DNA of 33,641 nt from Methylococcaceae bacterium (GTDB taxonomy: Bacteria; Pseudomonadota; Gammaproteobacteria; Methylococcales; Methylomonadaceae). This document shows, in pieces, positions 17,295 through 29,652 of the stretch. Location of the stretch: NCBI GenBank assembly GCA_013141375.1, contig JABFRC010000051.1, positions 1 through 33,641 on the forward strand, written 5' to 3'. Made by a program: the position numbers and the translations under genes. Below the pieces are notes generated by a model, which saw only the letters and a program-made list of their open reading frames with translations, did no database searches and had not been told where the DNA came from. Each line of letters begins with the position of its first letter. Position 1 is the stretch's first letter.

Positions 17295-18548
17295 ATGAAA
17301 ACCATAACATCTATGCATAACCCACGATTTTCCATGCCTGGCTTGGCGGTGACAGCGCTGTTTGCTGTGCTCGCACCCACGTTATCGACTGCGAATAGCG
17401 CCCCACATCCTGGCGATCCGTTCCCTGGACTCAGCGCCGAGCAACAAGCACTGTTCGATGGTGGAGAAGAATACTTTGTCCAGGAACTTACAGTGACCGA
17501 AGGCCTGGGGCCTGTGTACAGCGAGAAATCCTGCCTGGCATGTCATGCATTGGGGGGGATTGGCGGTGGTGATTCACTGGAAAATGCCAATCATTTTGTG
17601 CAGCGTTTTGGCACACTCAATGCCAATGGCAGCTACAACAACCTGGCTGTGTTCGGCGGTGATGTACTGCAAACTCGATCAATTTCTGATGACCCTGGGG
17701 CGAATGGCTGTAAGGTGGCTGCTGAAGTCATCCCGCCGGAAGCAAGTATTCTAGCTCTTCGAAACCCACTGCCGATGTTCGGCATCGGCTTGATAGCGGC
17801 GATCCCGGATGCCACGATTCTAGCTGGCGCACGAACCGCACCGGATGCGGACGGCGTTTTAGGTCGTCCGAATCAAGCACCTACTGCGGCACGTCCCGGA
17901 CGTTTCGGCTGGAAGGCACAGACGGTGGACCTGGCAGCGTTTAACGCCGCCGCCGCCAATGGCACGATGGGTTTCACTTCATTGTTATCGCCAAGCGAGC
18001 AAAAACCGCAGGGCTTGGATACGCCTGCCGGATGTACAAATGCCGAGCTAGGCGTTGTACCTTTTGATGATTTCATCCCTGAAATTACCGCTTGGGAAGT
18101 CATGCTGGCGCCAGTAAAACAAAAGAGTTTTGATGAAGAAGCTCGTCGTGGACAGCGGGTTTTCAACGACATTGGCTGCGCAAAATGCCACACACCCGTG
18201 ATGCAGAGTGGGTCAAACTTCCAGGTAAAACGAACTGATGGCACATTACTGGCTGTCGAAGCCGTAAGCGATAAGCCCGTAAGGCTCTATAGTGATTTGT
18301 TGCTGCATGACATGGGCGCGGATATGGATGAAAAAGTGACCATGGGGACGGCCAAAGGCAGTGAGTTCCGCACCGCACCTCTGTGGGGTCTTCGATTACG
18401 AACCGCTTTCCTACACGATGGCAGCGCAAGTTCGGTCTATGATGCAATAAAGGATCACGGTGGCGAGTCCGCGATTATCCGCGATCGCTATTTGAAGCTG
18501 TTGCCCCGAGATAAAAAGGCTATCGCTAAATTTCTGGATAAGATTTGA
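17295..18548 (+). CDS. Periplasmic di-haem oxidoreductase family protein (DUF1111 / thiol-oxidoreductase-like)
   Basis: 417 aa; signal peptide LAVTALFAVLAPTLSTANSA; haem motifs CLACH (17532-17546) and CAKCH (18177-18191); FRTAPLWGLRLRTAFLHDGSASSVYDAIKDHGGE C-terminal signature. Confidence 0.9.
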   Translation: MKTITSMHNPRFSMPGLAVTALFAVLAPTLSTANSAPHPGDPFPGLSAEQQALFDGGEEYFVQELTVTEGLGPVYSEKSCLACHALGGIGGGDSLENANHFVQRFGTLNANGSYNNLAVFGGDVLQTRSISDDPGANGCKVAAEVIPPEASILALRNPLPMFGIGLIAAIPDATILAGARTAPDADGVLGRPNQAPTAARPGRFGWKAQTVDLAAFNAAAANGTMGFTSLLSPSEQKPQGLDTPAGCTNAELGVVPFDDFIPEITAWEVMLAPVKQKSFDEEARRGQRVFNDIGCAKCHTPVMQSGSNFQVKRTDGTLLAVEAVSDKPVRLYSDLLLHDMGADMDEKVTMGTAKGSEFRTAPLWGLRLRTAFLHDGSASSVYDAIKDHGGESAIIRDRYLKLLPRDKKAIAKFLDKI

Positions 18549-18744
18549 GTATGGGATTTAGTCGGTAGCTTCGATTTTGTCAGTCTGCGTCGAGGCTGCA
18601 TCTTGCATTTCTACCAACAACGAGACTCACATTTCACCGCTTTGGGCGGATAAATATGCCCAAGATAATACTGGATTTTCAAAAATGTAGTTTTACAGGT
18701 GGACGCGAATTAATAAGCGTCCACCTAATTAGCTAAACCCCAAC

Positions 18745-20400
18745 TTGTGTAGATGTCGATGCCTTGGGGATACTTCCTATAATGTCGTCACCGTGAGATG
18801 CAAAATGATGGTACCCAGCACAATCACAACCATGCGCTCTGACAGCACAAAAATGCAGTGCTACACCTCTCTTCGAACAGTGAAACTATGGGCGCGTCGC
18901 CGTTGTTGGGCTACCCCCAAATGTCTGCTGTTAATTCCGTTGCTTTTCTCCGGCCTATCGCTGTTAGGCAATTTTGCCTGTGCTGAAGAGGCCAAACCTC
19001 TGGGGCAAATCAATGATTACCTGCGCGTTACCGGCGAATTGCAAAGTCGCTACGAAGCGTGGGATTATTTTCAGCCGTTTCCAGCGCTGAACAACAACAA
19101 CGATTATGATTATTGGGGGCTACGTGCTCGGCTCGGCGTCCTGTTCACGACGTCTTATGTTGACGGCTATGCACAGGGTCAATATTCCGGCATTTACGGT
19201 CTTCCCGATAATGCGGTTGCGGTTCCTGGCGGTGGCCTGGGATTGGGTGCGGCTTATTTTTCGGAAAATAAGGCTACCTCCCCCAGCAATCTGTTTTTAA
19301 AGCAGGCTAATCTGAACTTTAAATTCGCAGCTTTGGGACTGCCCGGCATGTTCCTGAAAGTCGGCCGATTCGAACTTCTGGACGGCATGGAATACAAAAC
19401 CGGTGTGACCAAGTTTGATGGACTGAAGCTGACACGCGTCTCGCAGCGTCTGGTAGGGGCGTTCGGATTCACTCATGTGAGCCGAAGTTTCGATGGCTTT
19501 TCAGCTGTTTATGACCAACCCGCTTTCAATGTGACTGCGAGTGGCGTCCGTCCAACGCAGGGAGGGTTTAATGTCCAGGCACAAGATGAGATAAGTAATA
19601 TCGATCTGTTTTATACCGCATTGACTGGCAAGAAGGATGTGCTGTTGCCGGACACTGAAGGCAGGCTGTTTTACATGTATTACGATGATGACCGTAATAC
19701 CCAAGCGCTGGATAACCGTCCTGCCATCGATAGATCCCTGCTTAATCATCAGAATTTAGCCATTCACACCATCGGCACCCATTGGCTTACGCTGCATCAA
19801 CGGGGTGCGGACAGTATCGATGGTCTTTTGTGGGGGGCGTACCAGTTTGGCGATTGGACCCAACAACATCATCGAGCTTGGGCTCTCGATGCCGAAGTGG
19901 GTTATCAGTGGGGAGATCTTCCCTTGAAGCCTTGGCTACGCGCCGTCTATTTTCGAGGCTCGGGCGATGATGATTCCACCGACGGTACGCACAAAACATT
20001 TTTCCAAATGCTTCCTACCGTGCGAACCTACGCCAAGTTTCCCTATTTCAACTTGATGAATTTGCAAGATGTGTTCGTCGAAATGATCGTGTTGCCGACT
20101 CAAAAAATTAAAGTCGCAATCGATGTTCATCATCTGTCACTGGCCGATTCGAACGACTTGTTCTACGCCGGTGCGGGAGCTACTTCGCGTTCAGGATCAT
20201 TCGGCTACCAGGGCCGTTCCTCGGGTGGTAACAACAACGTGGGGGAACTGGTGGATTTAACTTTTACTCATGCGTTAACCAACGAATTGTCATGGAGCGT
20301 CTACTACGCCCACGCTTTTGGAGGTAAGGTCATTTCGAACATTTATCAAGGAAAAAAAGATGCCGATTATGCCTTCGTAGAGTTAAGTCTGGCTTTCTGA
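18745..20400 (+). CDS. Outer-membrane beta-barrel, alginate-export (AlgE/DUF) family-like
   Basis: 551 aa; signal-like CLLLIPLLFSGLSLLGNFACA; alternating aromatic beta-strand composition, LQSRYEAWDYF...GLRARLGVLF, FLKVGRFELLDG, ends ...YAFVELSLAF with terminal Phe. The start codon is uncertain (an internal Met near 18807 or 18832 is possible). Confidence 0.75.
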   Translation: MCRCRCLGDTSYNVVTVRCKMMVPSTITTMRSDSTKMQCYTSLRTVKLWARRRCWATPKCLLLIPLLFSGLSLLGNFACAEEAKPLGQINDYLRVTGELQSRYEAWDYFQPFPALNNNNDYDYWGLRARLGVLFTTSYVDGYAQGQYSGIYGLPDNAVAVPGGGLGLGAAYFSENKATSPSNLFLKQANLNFKFAALGLPGMFLKVGRFELLDGMEYKTGVTKFDGLKLTRVSQRLVGAFGFTHVSRSFDGFSAVYDQPAFNVTASGVRPTQGGFNVQAQDEISNIDLFYTALTGKKDVLLPDTEGRLFYMYYDDDRNTQALDNRPAIDRSLLNHQNLAIHTIGTHWLTLHQRGADSIDGLLWGAYQFGDWTQQHHRAWALDAEVGYQWGDLPLKPWLRAVYFRGSGDDDSTDGTHKTFFQMLPTVRTYAKFPYFNLMNLQDVFVEMIVLPTQKIKVAIDVHHLSLADSNDLFYAGAGATSRSGSFGYQGRSSGGNNNVGELVDLTFTHALTNELSWSVYYAHAFGGKVISNIYQGKKDADYAFVELSLAF

Positions 20401-20609
20401 CTTCCAATGTTACGCTAGTCGTATCTTTGGCTTTTTTAAAATACGACCAACGTATATCATTAGTAACGCTATTCATGAAGCTATTTGGAGTTATTCATGT
20501 CTCATATCAGCCTTTGCATGGCAAGCTGGGAGGCTCTGTTTCGGTGACTATCAAGGTATCAGCCTGGCGTTACTGATTCAGGCTGAGCAAATCATTTCGG
20601 TGAATCTGA

Positions 20610-20646
20610 GACCATGGTGCGGAATAGTAAAGTCCGCACCATGGTC
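20610..20646. repeat. 14-bp perfect inverted repeat with 9-nt loop between convergent genes
   Basis: GACCATGGTGCGGA-ATAGTAAAG-TCCGCACCATGGTC; no T-tract on either strand, so terminator function is uncertain. Confidence 0.7.
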
Positions 20647-20682
20647 GCGTAGGGTCGCATTTTCTGACTTATGACAGGTTAT

Positions 20683-22059
<1,377 letters not shown>

Positions 22060-23175
22060 TTATACACTTTTAGAAAAATTGCTTGGCATGTTGGCTCGAG
22101 ATTCAATGATCCCGCCGCCTAAACAGATGTCGCCGTCATAAAAAACAACGGATTGCCCTGGAGTAATGGCACGTTGGGGTTGATCGAAAACGGCACGGTA
22201 ACGATTATCGGCGATGGGTTCCAAATAACACGACTGATCGGCTTGTCGATAGCGGGTTTTGGCTTGGCAACGTTGCGGTTTAGTTATTGGCAGATCGCGA
22301 CACCAGTCCATCTGTGAGGCTTCAAGGGTGTTGTGAAGCATTAATGGATGATCATGGCCTTGGCCGACAATGAGAATGTTGTTTTCTAAGTCTTTATCCA
22401 GCACAAACCAAGGTTCATCAGGCGCATTTTTCACACCGCCGATGCCTAATCCCTGGCGCTGACCATAGGTGTAATACATCAATCCATGATGTTTGCCGAT
22501 GATTTGACCTTCAGGTGTATGCATTTCGCCAGGTTGGGTGGGTAGATAGCGCTGAAGAAACTCAGTGAATTTGCGTTCTCCAATAAAACAAATACCGGTG
22601 CTGTCTTTTTTACGGCTGTTGGCAAATCCTGCTTTATCGGCAATTGCGCGGATTTCCGGTTTATGTAAATGGCCAATTGGAAACAAGGTGCGCGACAACG
22701 CTTTTTGTCCCAATGTGTAGAGAAAATAGCTTTGTTCTTTATTGGGATCCAATCCCTTGAGCAATTGGAATTCGCCGTTATGTTCGCCGACTCTAGCGTA
22801 GTGGCCGGTGGCAATATATTCAGCACCTAGGTCTTCGGTCGCGTAATTTAAAAACGCTTTAAACTTAACATGCTTGTTGCAGAGGATGTCCGGATTCGGT
22901 GTACGTCCAAGTTTAAATTCAGATAAAAATACTTCAAATACTTCATCCCAATATTCAGCAGCAAAATTGACAGTTTTCAGCTCAATACCCAAGGTGTCAC
23001 ATACTTGCTGTGCGTCGGCCAGATCTTGCATGGCTGTGCAGTATTCCGTGCCATCGTCTTCATCCCAGTTTTTCATAAATAATCCAGTCACCTGATGACC
23101 TTGCTCCAAAAGCAGCAAAGCAGTGACAGATGAATCGACACCGCCGGACATGCCGACGATTATGTTTTTACCCAT
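22060..23175 (-). CDS. mnmA: tRNA-specific 2-thiouridylase MnmA
   Basis: PP-loop [61 protein letters not shown]. The ORF extends to 23187, but Met at 23175 gives the expected N-terminus. Overlaps the nudJ stop by 8 nt. Confidence 0.97.
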   Translation of the reverse strand: MGKNIIVGMSGGVDSSVTALLLLEQGHQVTGLFMKNWDEDDGTEYCTAMQDLADAQQVCDTLGIELKTVNFAAEYWDEVFEVFLSEFKLGRTPNPDILCNKHVKFKAFLNYATEDLGAEYIATGHYARVGEHNGEFQLLKGLDPNKEQSYFLYTLGQKALSRTLFPIGHLHKPEIRAIADKAGFANSRKKDSTGICFIGERKFTEFLQRYLPTQPGEMHTPEGQIIGKHHGLMYYTYGQRQGLGIGGVKNAPDEPWFVLDKDLENNILIVGQGHDHPLMLHNTLEASQMDWCRDLPITKPQRCQAKTRYRQADQSCYLEPIADNRYRAVFDQPQRAITPGQSVVFYDGDICLGGGIIESRANMPSNFSKSV

Positions 23176-23635
23176 GGTCAAGATCAAGAAAGGATTGTAA
23201 TAGGGATAATGGGTAGCGCTGCCCGCTCAAGAATTCATCAATGCTAATTGACACTAATGGGCTTCTTAAACGATGACGCTGGGCGATAATTTCTTCTCGC
23301 GTTAGCCAATGAGTTGTCACAATGCCTTCATCCAGTTTTTGCAATGGATTGTGCGAATGACAGTGTCCGGTAAAACAAAATCTCATAAAGCTTGGGAATT
23401 CAGGGTTTTTTCGCCATAGTTGCACAGATAAAAGAGCTTCTGGTTCAAATTGCCAAGCGGTTTCTTCCAGAACCTCGCGTTTGACAGCGGTAAGAAGATC
23501 TTCGTTTTCTTCAAGATGCCCTGCTGGTTGGTTGAATTGCAAGCCGGAAGGCGTATGTTCTTCTACAAGTAAGAAACGGTTGTTTCTTTCGACGACTGCT
23601 GCGACTGTCACGTGTGGTTTCCAAACCATTGCCAA
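23168..23635 (-). CDS. nudJ: NUDIX hydrolase NudJ-like
   Basis: 155 aa; Nudix box [23 protein letters not shown]; adjacent to mnmA as in many gammaproteobacteria. Confidence 0.88.
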   Translation of the reverse strand: MAMVWKPHVTVAAVVERNNRFLLVEEHTPSGLQFNQPAGHLEENEDLLTAVKREVLEETAWQFEPEALLSVQLWRKNPEFPSFMRFCFTGHCHSHNPLQKLDEGIVTTHWLTREEIIAQRHRLRSPLVSISIDEFLSGQRYPLSLLQSFLDLDHG

Positions 23636-23828
23636 ATTCCGAATCTATAAATCGATATTTTACAAGATTATAAAGATGCTATGTTGGCAAATCGGTAGAA
23701 GTAACGTGATCTTTATTTGGACCTTGAAAATCAAACAAATAAGCCGCCAATTTATTATGTAAAGAGTATTGAAATCTACTAATATTGACTCTATGTTGAT
23801 AAATCGAAACATTTAGAAAAAAGCGACC

Positions 23829-24152
23829 ATGTCCAAGTTAGACCAGCAAAAAAATATTGATAACGATCTGGCAGTTCAAGATGCTAAGCCGAAATTACAA
23901 AGGCCACCCTTATATAAAGTCATTCTTTTAAATGATGACTTTACGCCGATGGATTTTGTGATAGAAGTGTTGATGGACTTTTTTTCGATGACTGAAGAAA
24001 TGGCGACACAGATTATGTTGCAGGTACATACGGAAGGTATTGGTGTTTGTGGGACTTTTTCCAAGGACGTGGCGGAAACAAAAGTTTACCTAGTTAACGA
24101 GTATTCACGAGAGAACCATCACCCATTGCTGTGTACAATGGAAGCCGACTAG
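23829..24152 (+). CDS. clpS: ATP-dependent Clp protease adaptor ClpS
   Basis: 107 aa; [23 protein letters not shown]...[15 protein letters not shown]; immediately upstream of clpA. Confidence 0.97.
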   Translation: MSKLDQQKNIDNDLAVQDAKPKLQRPPLYKVILLNDDFTPMDFVIEVLMDFFSMTEEMATQIMLQVHTEGIGVCGTFSKDVAETKVYLVNEYSRENHHPLLCTMEAD

Positions 24153-24164
24153 CCTGGAGGGTTT

Positions 24165-26429
24165 ATGTTAAATAAAGAACTTGAAATAACATTGAACACA
24201 GCTTTTAAAAACGCACACGACAAGCGTCATGAGTTTATTACTGTAGAACATTTGCTGTTGGCGCTTATCGATAACGCCTCTGCTGAAGCCATTATGACCG
24301 CCTGTGGTTGTGATGTTAGTATGCTTAGAGGTCAGTTGACGCAGTTTATTGATGAAACTATTTCTTTGATTCCAGAGGGTATTCATCGTGAGACTCAACC
24401 CACTTTGGGATTTCAAAGAGTCTTACAGAGAGCAGTATTTCATGTTCAGGCATCTGACAAAAAAGAAGTCACCGGTGCTAATTTATTCGTTGCCTTATTC
24501 AGTGAGCAAGATTCGCACGCCGTTTATCTCCTGAATAAACAAGATATTTCCAGGCTGGATGTGGTCAATTACTTGGCTCATGGTATTTCAAAAATCAATC
24601 CTGATTTATTAGAGTCCCGGGCTCCGGAACAAAACAACTCTGATTCTGAAGCTTCCGGTTCTGCGCTGGATAAATATGCAACGAATCTTAACGAAGAGGC
24701 GCTGCATGGGCGGATTGATCCTCTGATTGGCAGAGAGCCTGAGTTAGAGCGAACTATTCAAACATTATGCCGTCGCCGTAAAAATAACCCTTTGTTGGTG
24801 GGAGAGGCTGGCGTTGGTAAAACTGCAATTGCTGAGGGACTGGCAAAGCGTATAGTAGAAGAGTCGGTGCCGGATATTCTCAAAAACAGTGTTATTTATT
24901 CGCTAGATCTAGGTGCATTGGTTGCAGGTACGAAGTATCGCGGAGATTTTGAAAAGCGGTTAAAGGCACTCGTCAATCAGCTTAAAAAAGACCCGGATTC
25001 GATTTTATTTATAGATGAAATTCATACGCTGATTGGCGCGGGATCTGCCTCAGGTGGCGTGATGGACGCTTCTAATCTGATTAAACCGGTCTTAGCCTCG
25101 GGGCAGTTACGTTGCATTGGCTCAACCACTTATCAGGAATATCGTGGCATATTTGAAAAGGATCATGCCTTAGCAAGACGATTCCAAAAGATCGACGTAC
25201 TTGAGCCTTCTGTTGAAGACACTATTTTGATCCTTAAAGGGTTGAAATCAAGATTTGAAGATCATCATGACGTTAAGTATTCGTCTGAAGCATTACGATT
25301 AGCTGCAGAATTATCGGATCGTTATATTACCGATCGCCATTTGCCTGATAAGGCCATTGATGTGATTGATGAGGCTGGCGCAAAACAGCGCATGACTGCT
25401 GAAGCCGATCGAAAAAAACTGATTGATGCGGCTGAAATTGAAGATATCGTTGCAAAGATTGCCAGAGTACCTGCCAAATCAGTCTCATCTAGTGATGTTG
25501 ATAAGCTGGCAAATTTAGAAAAAAATCTCAAAATGTTGGTATTCGGGCAAGACGAAGCTATTTCGGCTTTGGCTTCAGCGATAAAGCTTTCTCGTGCAGG
25601 ACTGCGTGAGTCGCAAAAAACTATTGGTTCATTCTTGTTTGCAGGTCCTACCGGTGTTGGTAAGACAGAGGTGACTCGGCAATTAGCCAAAGTATTAGGT
25701 GTAGAACTGATACGTTTTGATATGTCTGAATACATGGAGCGGCATACAGTTTCCCGGTTAATCGGTGCTCCTCCGGGCTATGTTGGTTTTGATCAGGGTG
25801 GATTGCTGACCGAGCAAATAACCAAGCATCCACATGCGGTTTTGCTGCTGGATGAGCTTGAAAAAGCACATCCTGACGTATTCAATCTTCTATTGCAGGT
25901 GATGGATCATGGTTCGCTAACCGATAACAATGGCCGTAAGGCAGATTTTCGCAACATCATTCTGGTAATGACTACCAATGCGGGAGCGGAAGAGGGAAGT
26001 CGTGCCTCCATTGGCTTTACCCAGCAAGATCATGCAACTGACAGCATGAAAGTCATTGAAAAAGGCTTCTCTCCAGAGTTTAGAAATCGTCTGGATGCCA
26101 TTATTCAATTTAAACCATTAGACATTTCCATTGTTGGTCATGTTGTTGATAAGTTTATTTTCGAATTAGAAGCCCTGTTGGCAGAAAAGCATGTCACATT
26201 AATGTTAGAGCCTGATGCCCGATATTGGCTGGCGGAAAATGGCTGTGATCCTAAGATGGGTGCTAGGCCCATGGCGCGGCTAATTCAGGAAAAAATTAAA
26301 AAACCTTTGGCAAATGATTTGCTATTCGGTGAATTAGCGCAGGGCGGTAGTGTAAGGATTTACGTGCAAGATAACGATTTAGCGTTCGCTATTAAACGGA
26401 ACGAATTAAGCGTTACGGAAAATAGTTGA
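24165..26429 (+). CDS. clpA: ATP-dependent Clp protease ATP-binding subunit ClpA
   Basis: 754 aa; Walker [14 protein letters not shown] and [14 protein letters not shown]-terminal Clp_N repeats; [10 protein letters not shown]. Confidence 0.98.
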   Translation: MLNKELEITLNTAFKNAHDKRHEFITVEHLLLALIDNASAEAIMTACGCDVSMLRGQLTQFIDETISLIPEGIHRETQPTLGFQRVLQRAVFHVQASDKKEVTGANLFVALFSEQDSHAVYLLNKQDISRLDVVNYLAHGISKINPDLLESRAPEQNNSDSEASGSALDKYATNLNEEALHGRIDPLIGREPELERTIQTLCRRRKNNPLLVGEAGVGKTAIAEGLAKRIVEESVPDILKNSVIYSLDLGALVAGTKYRGDFEKRLKALVNQLKKDPDSILFIDEIHTLIGAGSASGGVMDASNLIKPVLASGQLRCIGSTTYQEYRGIFEKDHALARRFQKIDVLEPSVEDTILILKGLKSRFEDHHDVKYSSEALRLAAELSDRYITDRHLPDKAIDVIDEAGAKQRMTAEADRKKLIDAAEIEDIVAKIARVPAKSVSSSDVDKLANLEKNLKMLVFGQDEAISALASAIKLSRAGLRESQKTIGSFLFAGPTGVGKTEVTRQLAKVLGVELIRFDMSEYMERHTVSRLIGAPPGYVGFDQGGLLTEQITKHPHAVLLLDELEKAHPDVFNLLLQVMDHGSLTDNNGRKADFRNIILVMTTNAGAEEGSRASIGFTQQDHATDSMKVIEKGFSPEFRNRLDAIIQFKPLDISIVGHVVDKFIFELEALLAEKHVTLMLEPDARYWLAENGCDPKMGARPMARLIQEKIKKPLANDLLFGELAQGGSVRIYVQDNDLAFAIKRNELSVTENS

Positions 26430-26465
26430 GAGGTTTAAATTTGGGTTGATCTGGCATTGACGATA

Positions 26466-26684
26466 TTAGCGCATGCGGAATGTTATTCTGCCTTTGCTTA
26501 AGTCGTAGGGTGTCATTTCAACCTTAACGCTGTCCCCAGTAAGAATACGTATGTAATGTTTGCGCATTTTTCCAGAAATATGAGCCGTTACAATATGCCC
26601 ATTTTCAAGTTGTACTCTAAACATGGTATTGGGAAGGGTGTCGATCACCTTTCCTTCCATTTCAATCTGATCTTCTTTAGCCAT
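26466..26684 (-). CDS. infA: Translation initiation factor IF-1
   Basis: 72 aa [72 protein letters not shown]. Confidence 0.98.
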   Translation of the reverse strand: MAKEDQIEMEGKVIDTLPNTMFRVQLENGHIVTAHISGKMRKHYIRILTGDSVKVEMTPYDLSKGRITFRMR

Positions 26685-26862
26685 CTATAGTCACCATCGG
26701 TAATAAATATCCAATAATACCATAGCCTGGTTTTTAACAACAGAAGCGAGTGATTGTTATAACTTAAGCAATTGGTGGATAAGTCCTATCGATAATAATA
26801 TGTTTCAGTCGTTTAATGACTGGGTTATATTTGCTATTGAACTATTAACCGAAGACATTTAC

Positions 26863-27408
26863 ATGGCTGACAAACCTAATATCCTCAACAAGACCGTCAT
26901 TGCAACCAGTCGGTTGTTTCGTATTGAATCTCTGGATATTGAATTCAGTAATGGCCAGCAGCGAAATTACGAACGTTTGGCCAGAAGCGGATCAGGCGGT
27001 GCAGTTTTAATCGTGCCTATGCTGGATAGCGAAACTGTCTTGCTGATTAGAGAATACTCCGCGGGCGTCCATCGTTATGAATTAGGGCTACCAAAAGGCA
27101 AGACGGATCCCGGGGAGACGTTTTTTGATGCGGCTAATCGTGAGCTTAAAGAAGAAGTCGGTTTTGGTGCCAGGAACCTGCATCATCTAAGTTCGTTCTC
27201 CATTGCGCCATCGTATTTAGAGCACATGACTGAAATCGTACTTGCTCGAGATTTGTATCCTGAAAAATTGAATGGTGATGAGCCGGAAGAGCTGGAAGTG
27301 GTACCTTGGAAGTTAGGTAACATTAACCAGTTGTTGGCAACTGGTGAATGTACTGAGGCACGTTCAATAGCTGCGCTGTTTATGGCTGTAGAATATCTTA
27401 AAAGCTAA
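26863..27408 (+). CDS. nudE: ADP compounds hydrolase NudE (NUDIX)
   Basis: ORF listed from 26800; Met at 26863 (MADKPNILNKTVIATSRLFRIE) is the likely start. Nudix box GKTDPGETFFDAANRELKEEVGFG. Confidence 0.88.
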   Translation: MADKPNILNKTVIATSRLFRIESLDIEFSNGQQRNYERLARSGSGGAVLIVPMLDSETVLLIREYSAGVHRYELGLPKGKTDPGETFFDAANRELKEEVGFGARNLHHLSSFSIAPSYLEHMTEIVLARDLYPEKLNGDEPEELEVVPWKLGNINQLLATGECTEARSIAALFMAVEYLKS

Positions 27409-27417
27409 AGATAAAAG

Positions 27418-29211
27418 CTACAATCGATAAAGTGGCTCCAATCCATCTTCATTTCTACTTGCCAACTGAGTTCTCGCCTTATTTTCAGTAAAAGCCTGAA
27501 AAAGCTTTTTACCTTCCCACGGCAATGTTTCTTTTCCGTAAATCACCTGATTTAAGGTCAAAATTTCATCGCGTAATCTTGCGTCAGATTGATCGGCAAT
27601 ATCGCCCAGACTGCTGGCATTAAATTTGTGTCGACCCCAGTCAAGCAAAGCGCTTTTTGCTGCTTGTGCCTCGTTATTGGTGCAGGCAGCTTTCAAACGC
27701 TTGCTGCTGTCGTCTAGTCGATCGTGTTTTATATTGTCAGTGGTTGGCTGCAATTTTGGAAGGTTCCGGGCGTTGATGAAATATAGAAATGTTACCAGCC
27801 AGCCAAGACCTAAAAATAGCGAAATCCACATCCATAGACTGTTTTGTTGGATGCTGACTTCAGGGGTACCAATACCCTTGTTGGGCTGTTCTGATACTGT
27901 ATTTTCCTGTGATAACTGAGGGGGAGTGCTTATAACTTCTGTACCGGGTGCTGAAATGGCAGTAATAGTGGTTTCAGGAATCCTGGCGATTTCCATTTTC
28001 CCACTTTGCGTATTAAACCAAGGTAACTCAATTGCGGGTAACGTTATATTGCCTGCTTGAGACGGAATGATGGCGACTTTTTCTTCTCGAAGTGCAATTA
28101 CACCGTCTGCCGTTTTCTCTTCCTTCAGCGTGGGTTGGTCAGGATAGACTTTGATCTTTTCATCGGATGTCAATGCATTGATTTCCGAAACAGCGCCAAT
28201 TGTTGAGCCTTTTGCGCGCACTTTCAGGGTGCGAGTGATGGGCTCGCCGACTTTGATTTGTTGGAAATCCTCTGACCATTCCTGGCTAAGTTCAAGTTGT
28301 TCGGCAGGTAACCAATGTTTTCCAGTAAAAACGCTGGGTTCAACTTTTACTTCCAGAGTGATCGCTTTGGATTCAATGCGTTTGGTTTTGGCAATCTGAG
28401 GATTAAAAAAGCCATTAAATCTTGATCTTGTGTTGCTAGCGATCTGCGCGGTTAATACCAGTGGTTTAATCGTCAAACTGCCGCTTTTTTGGGGGAAGAT
28501 GGCGTATTTTCTTTCGGTTACCAAATAACCCACACCATTTACCTGTGTATTGTAATTACTATCTTCCCCCAGTTTTTCGATTACAGCATCAGCCAATTCC
28601 GGATCGGTAAGGCTGGCCTGGGCAATATCCACTTTTCTATATAGCCTTACTGTATAAAGCACTTGCGCTTGGATAAATGGAGTTTCTGGGCTGGCTTCCA
28701 CTTCTAAGAATAATTCCTGATCAGTGTCGACATTTTTATTGGCGGCTTGTTGGCTGACCGTAATTTCCAGTGGCTGGCTGGTGTCTTTGCCAAATTTGAT
28801 TGGCGGAATTGTAATATTGCCGGGATGTTTGGGGATGACAACTAGAGTCCAAGTGATGGAACGACTGGATTTGCCGTTGATTAACGACAGATTGCTGCTC
28901 TGGCTTTTGCCAAGAATAGTAAAGTCCTGATCCAATGGTGCGAAGTCCGGATCATCGTCGGGTGATTTGTTTGCTGTGAATGTTAGTTCAAAGGAATCTT
29001 CCAGACTGACAGGATTGCGATCTACAGTTGCGGTAATTTGTGCGGCCGCAAAGCTGAGCGTCGGCACGAATAGGGCCAGCAACAAAAGTATAAACACCGG
29101 GCTGATTTTCGAAGTCTGAAATAGCTGCTTAATCGAGAAGAAATGTCGGGCTGAGGAAAGTATGTAGTCCAATTTGTGATGCTTCGATGGGAGATTAATC
29201 AGCGACGTCAT
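27418..29211 (-). CDS. BatD-family (oxygen tolerance) protein
   Basis: 597 aa; AAQITATVDRNPVSLEDSFELTFTANKSPDDDPDFAPLDQDFTILGKSQSSNLSLINGKSSRSITWTLVVIPKHPGNITIPPI; C-terminal TM segment WMWISLFLGLGWLVTFLYFI. Confidence 0.88.
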   Translation of the reverse strand: MTSLINLPSKHHKLDYILSSARHFFSIKQLFQTSKISPVFILLLLALFVPTLSFAAAQITATVDRNPVSLEDSFELTFTANKSPDDDPDFAPLDQDFTILGKSQSSNLSLINGKSSRSITWTLVVIPKHPGNITIPPIKFGKDTSQPLEITVSQQAANKNVDTDQELFLEVEASPETPFIQAQVLYTVRLYRKVDIAQASLTDPELADAVIEKLGEDSNYNTQVNGVGYLVTERKYAIFPQKSGSLTIKPLVLTAQIASNTRSRFNGFFNPQIAKTKRIESKAITLEVKVEPSVFTGKHWLPAEQLELSQEWSEDFQQIKVGEPITRTLKVRAKGSTIGAVSEINALTSDEKIKVYPDQPTLKEEKTADGVIALREEKVAIIPSQAGNITLPAIELPWFNTQSGKMEIARIPETTITAISAPGTEVISTPPQLSQENTVSEQPNKGIGTPEVSIQQNSLWMWISLFLGLGWLVTFLYFINARNLPKLQPTTDNIKHDRLDDSSKRLKAACTNNEAQAAKSALLDWGRHKFNASSLGDIADQSDARLRDEILTLNQVIYGKETLPWEGKKLFQAFTENKARTQLASRNEDGLEPLYRL

Positions 29212-29279
29212 AATGGTGATAGAGCAGTTGTTTGCGTTAAGAATGTTGTTCTAGGCGCCTGAGGCCAGACTAGCGCTGT

Positions 29280-29311
29280 AAGTTGGGCTGCTGGAATTAG
29301 CAGCCCAACTT
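29280..29311. repeat. 13-bp perfect hairpin downstream of the RND operon (possible terminator)
   Basis: AAGTTGGGCTGCT-GGAATT-AGCAGCCCAACTT; lies 3' of the minus-strand DUF3240 gene; no obvious T-tract in that direction. Confidence 0.55.
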
Positions 29312-29344
29312 TAAATGCCAAATTATATCAATGCAAGCATGGGG

Positions 29345-29650
29345 TTAAAGAATGCCGTTTTCAAGAATGGGCATTACCCAATAGTGTATCCCGGAACCAC
29401 TAAATTCGTTTTTTAAATGCGTCAGTAATTCTGCCAAGCCTTTTTCAGACAGATACATTTGAAAGCGAATTTTTCGCTGGCGACCAAATACCTGTTCTCT
29501 GGTGGAGAGACCTTGATTTTTGTGATCATGGGCGTTGACAGGGAAGGTACTAAATCCTAACTCTGATTCCAATGTTAATAAGCAATCAACAACGGCTCCC
29601 TCAAGCATAGGAGGGACGTTCATGGTTACAAGAAATTTTTTATTATTCAT
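29345..29650 (-). CDS. DUF3240 / PII-like small protein linked to heavy-metal RND pump
   Basis: 101 aa; LSTREQVFGRQRKIRFQMYLSEKGLAELLTHLKNEFSGSGIHYWVMPILENGIL; 2 nt from the RND gene. Confidence 0.75.
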   Translation of the reverse strand: MNNKKFLVTMNVPPMLEGAVVDCLLTLESELGFSTFPVNAHDHKNQGLSTREQVFGRQRKIRFQMYLSEKGLAELLTHLKNEFSGSGIHYWVMPILENGIL

Positions 29651-29652
29651 GG

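Noticed and set aside
20498-20548. Short ATG-initiated frame MSHISLCMASWEALFR* in the barrel/purB intergenic region
   Set aside because: Only 16 codons with no clear ribosome-binding context that I could support; a peptide or pseudogene remnant cannot be argued from this alone.
25322-25735. Minus-strand 137 aa ORF inside clpA
   Set aside because: Antisense to the well-supported ClpA ATPase domain; no independent evidence.
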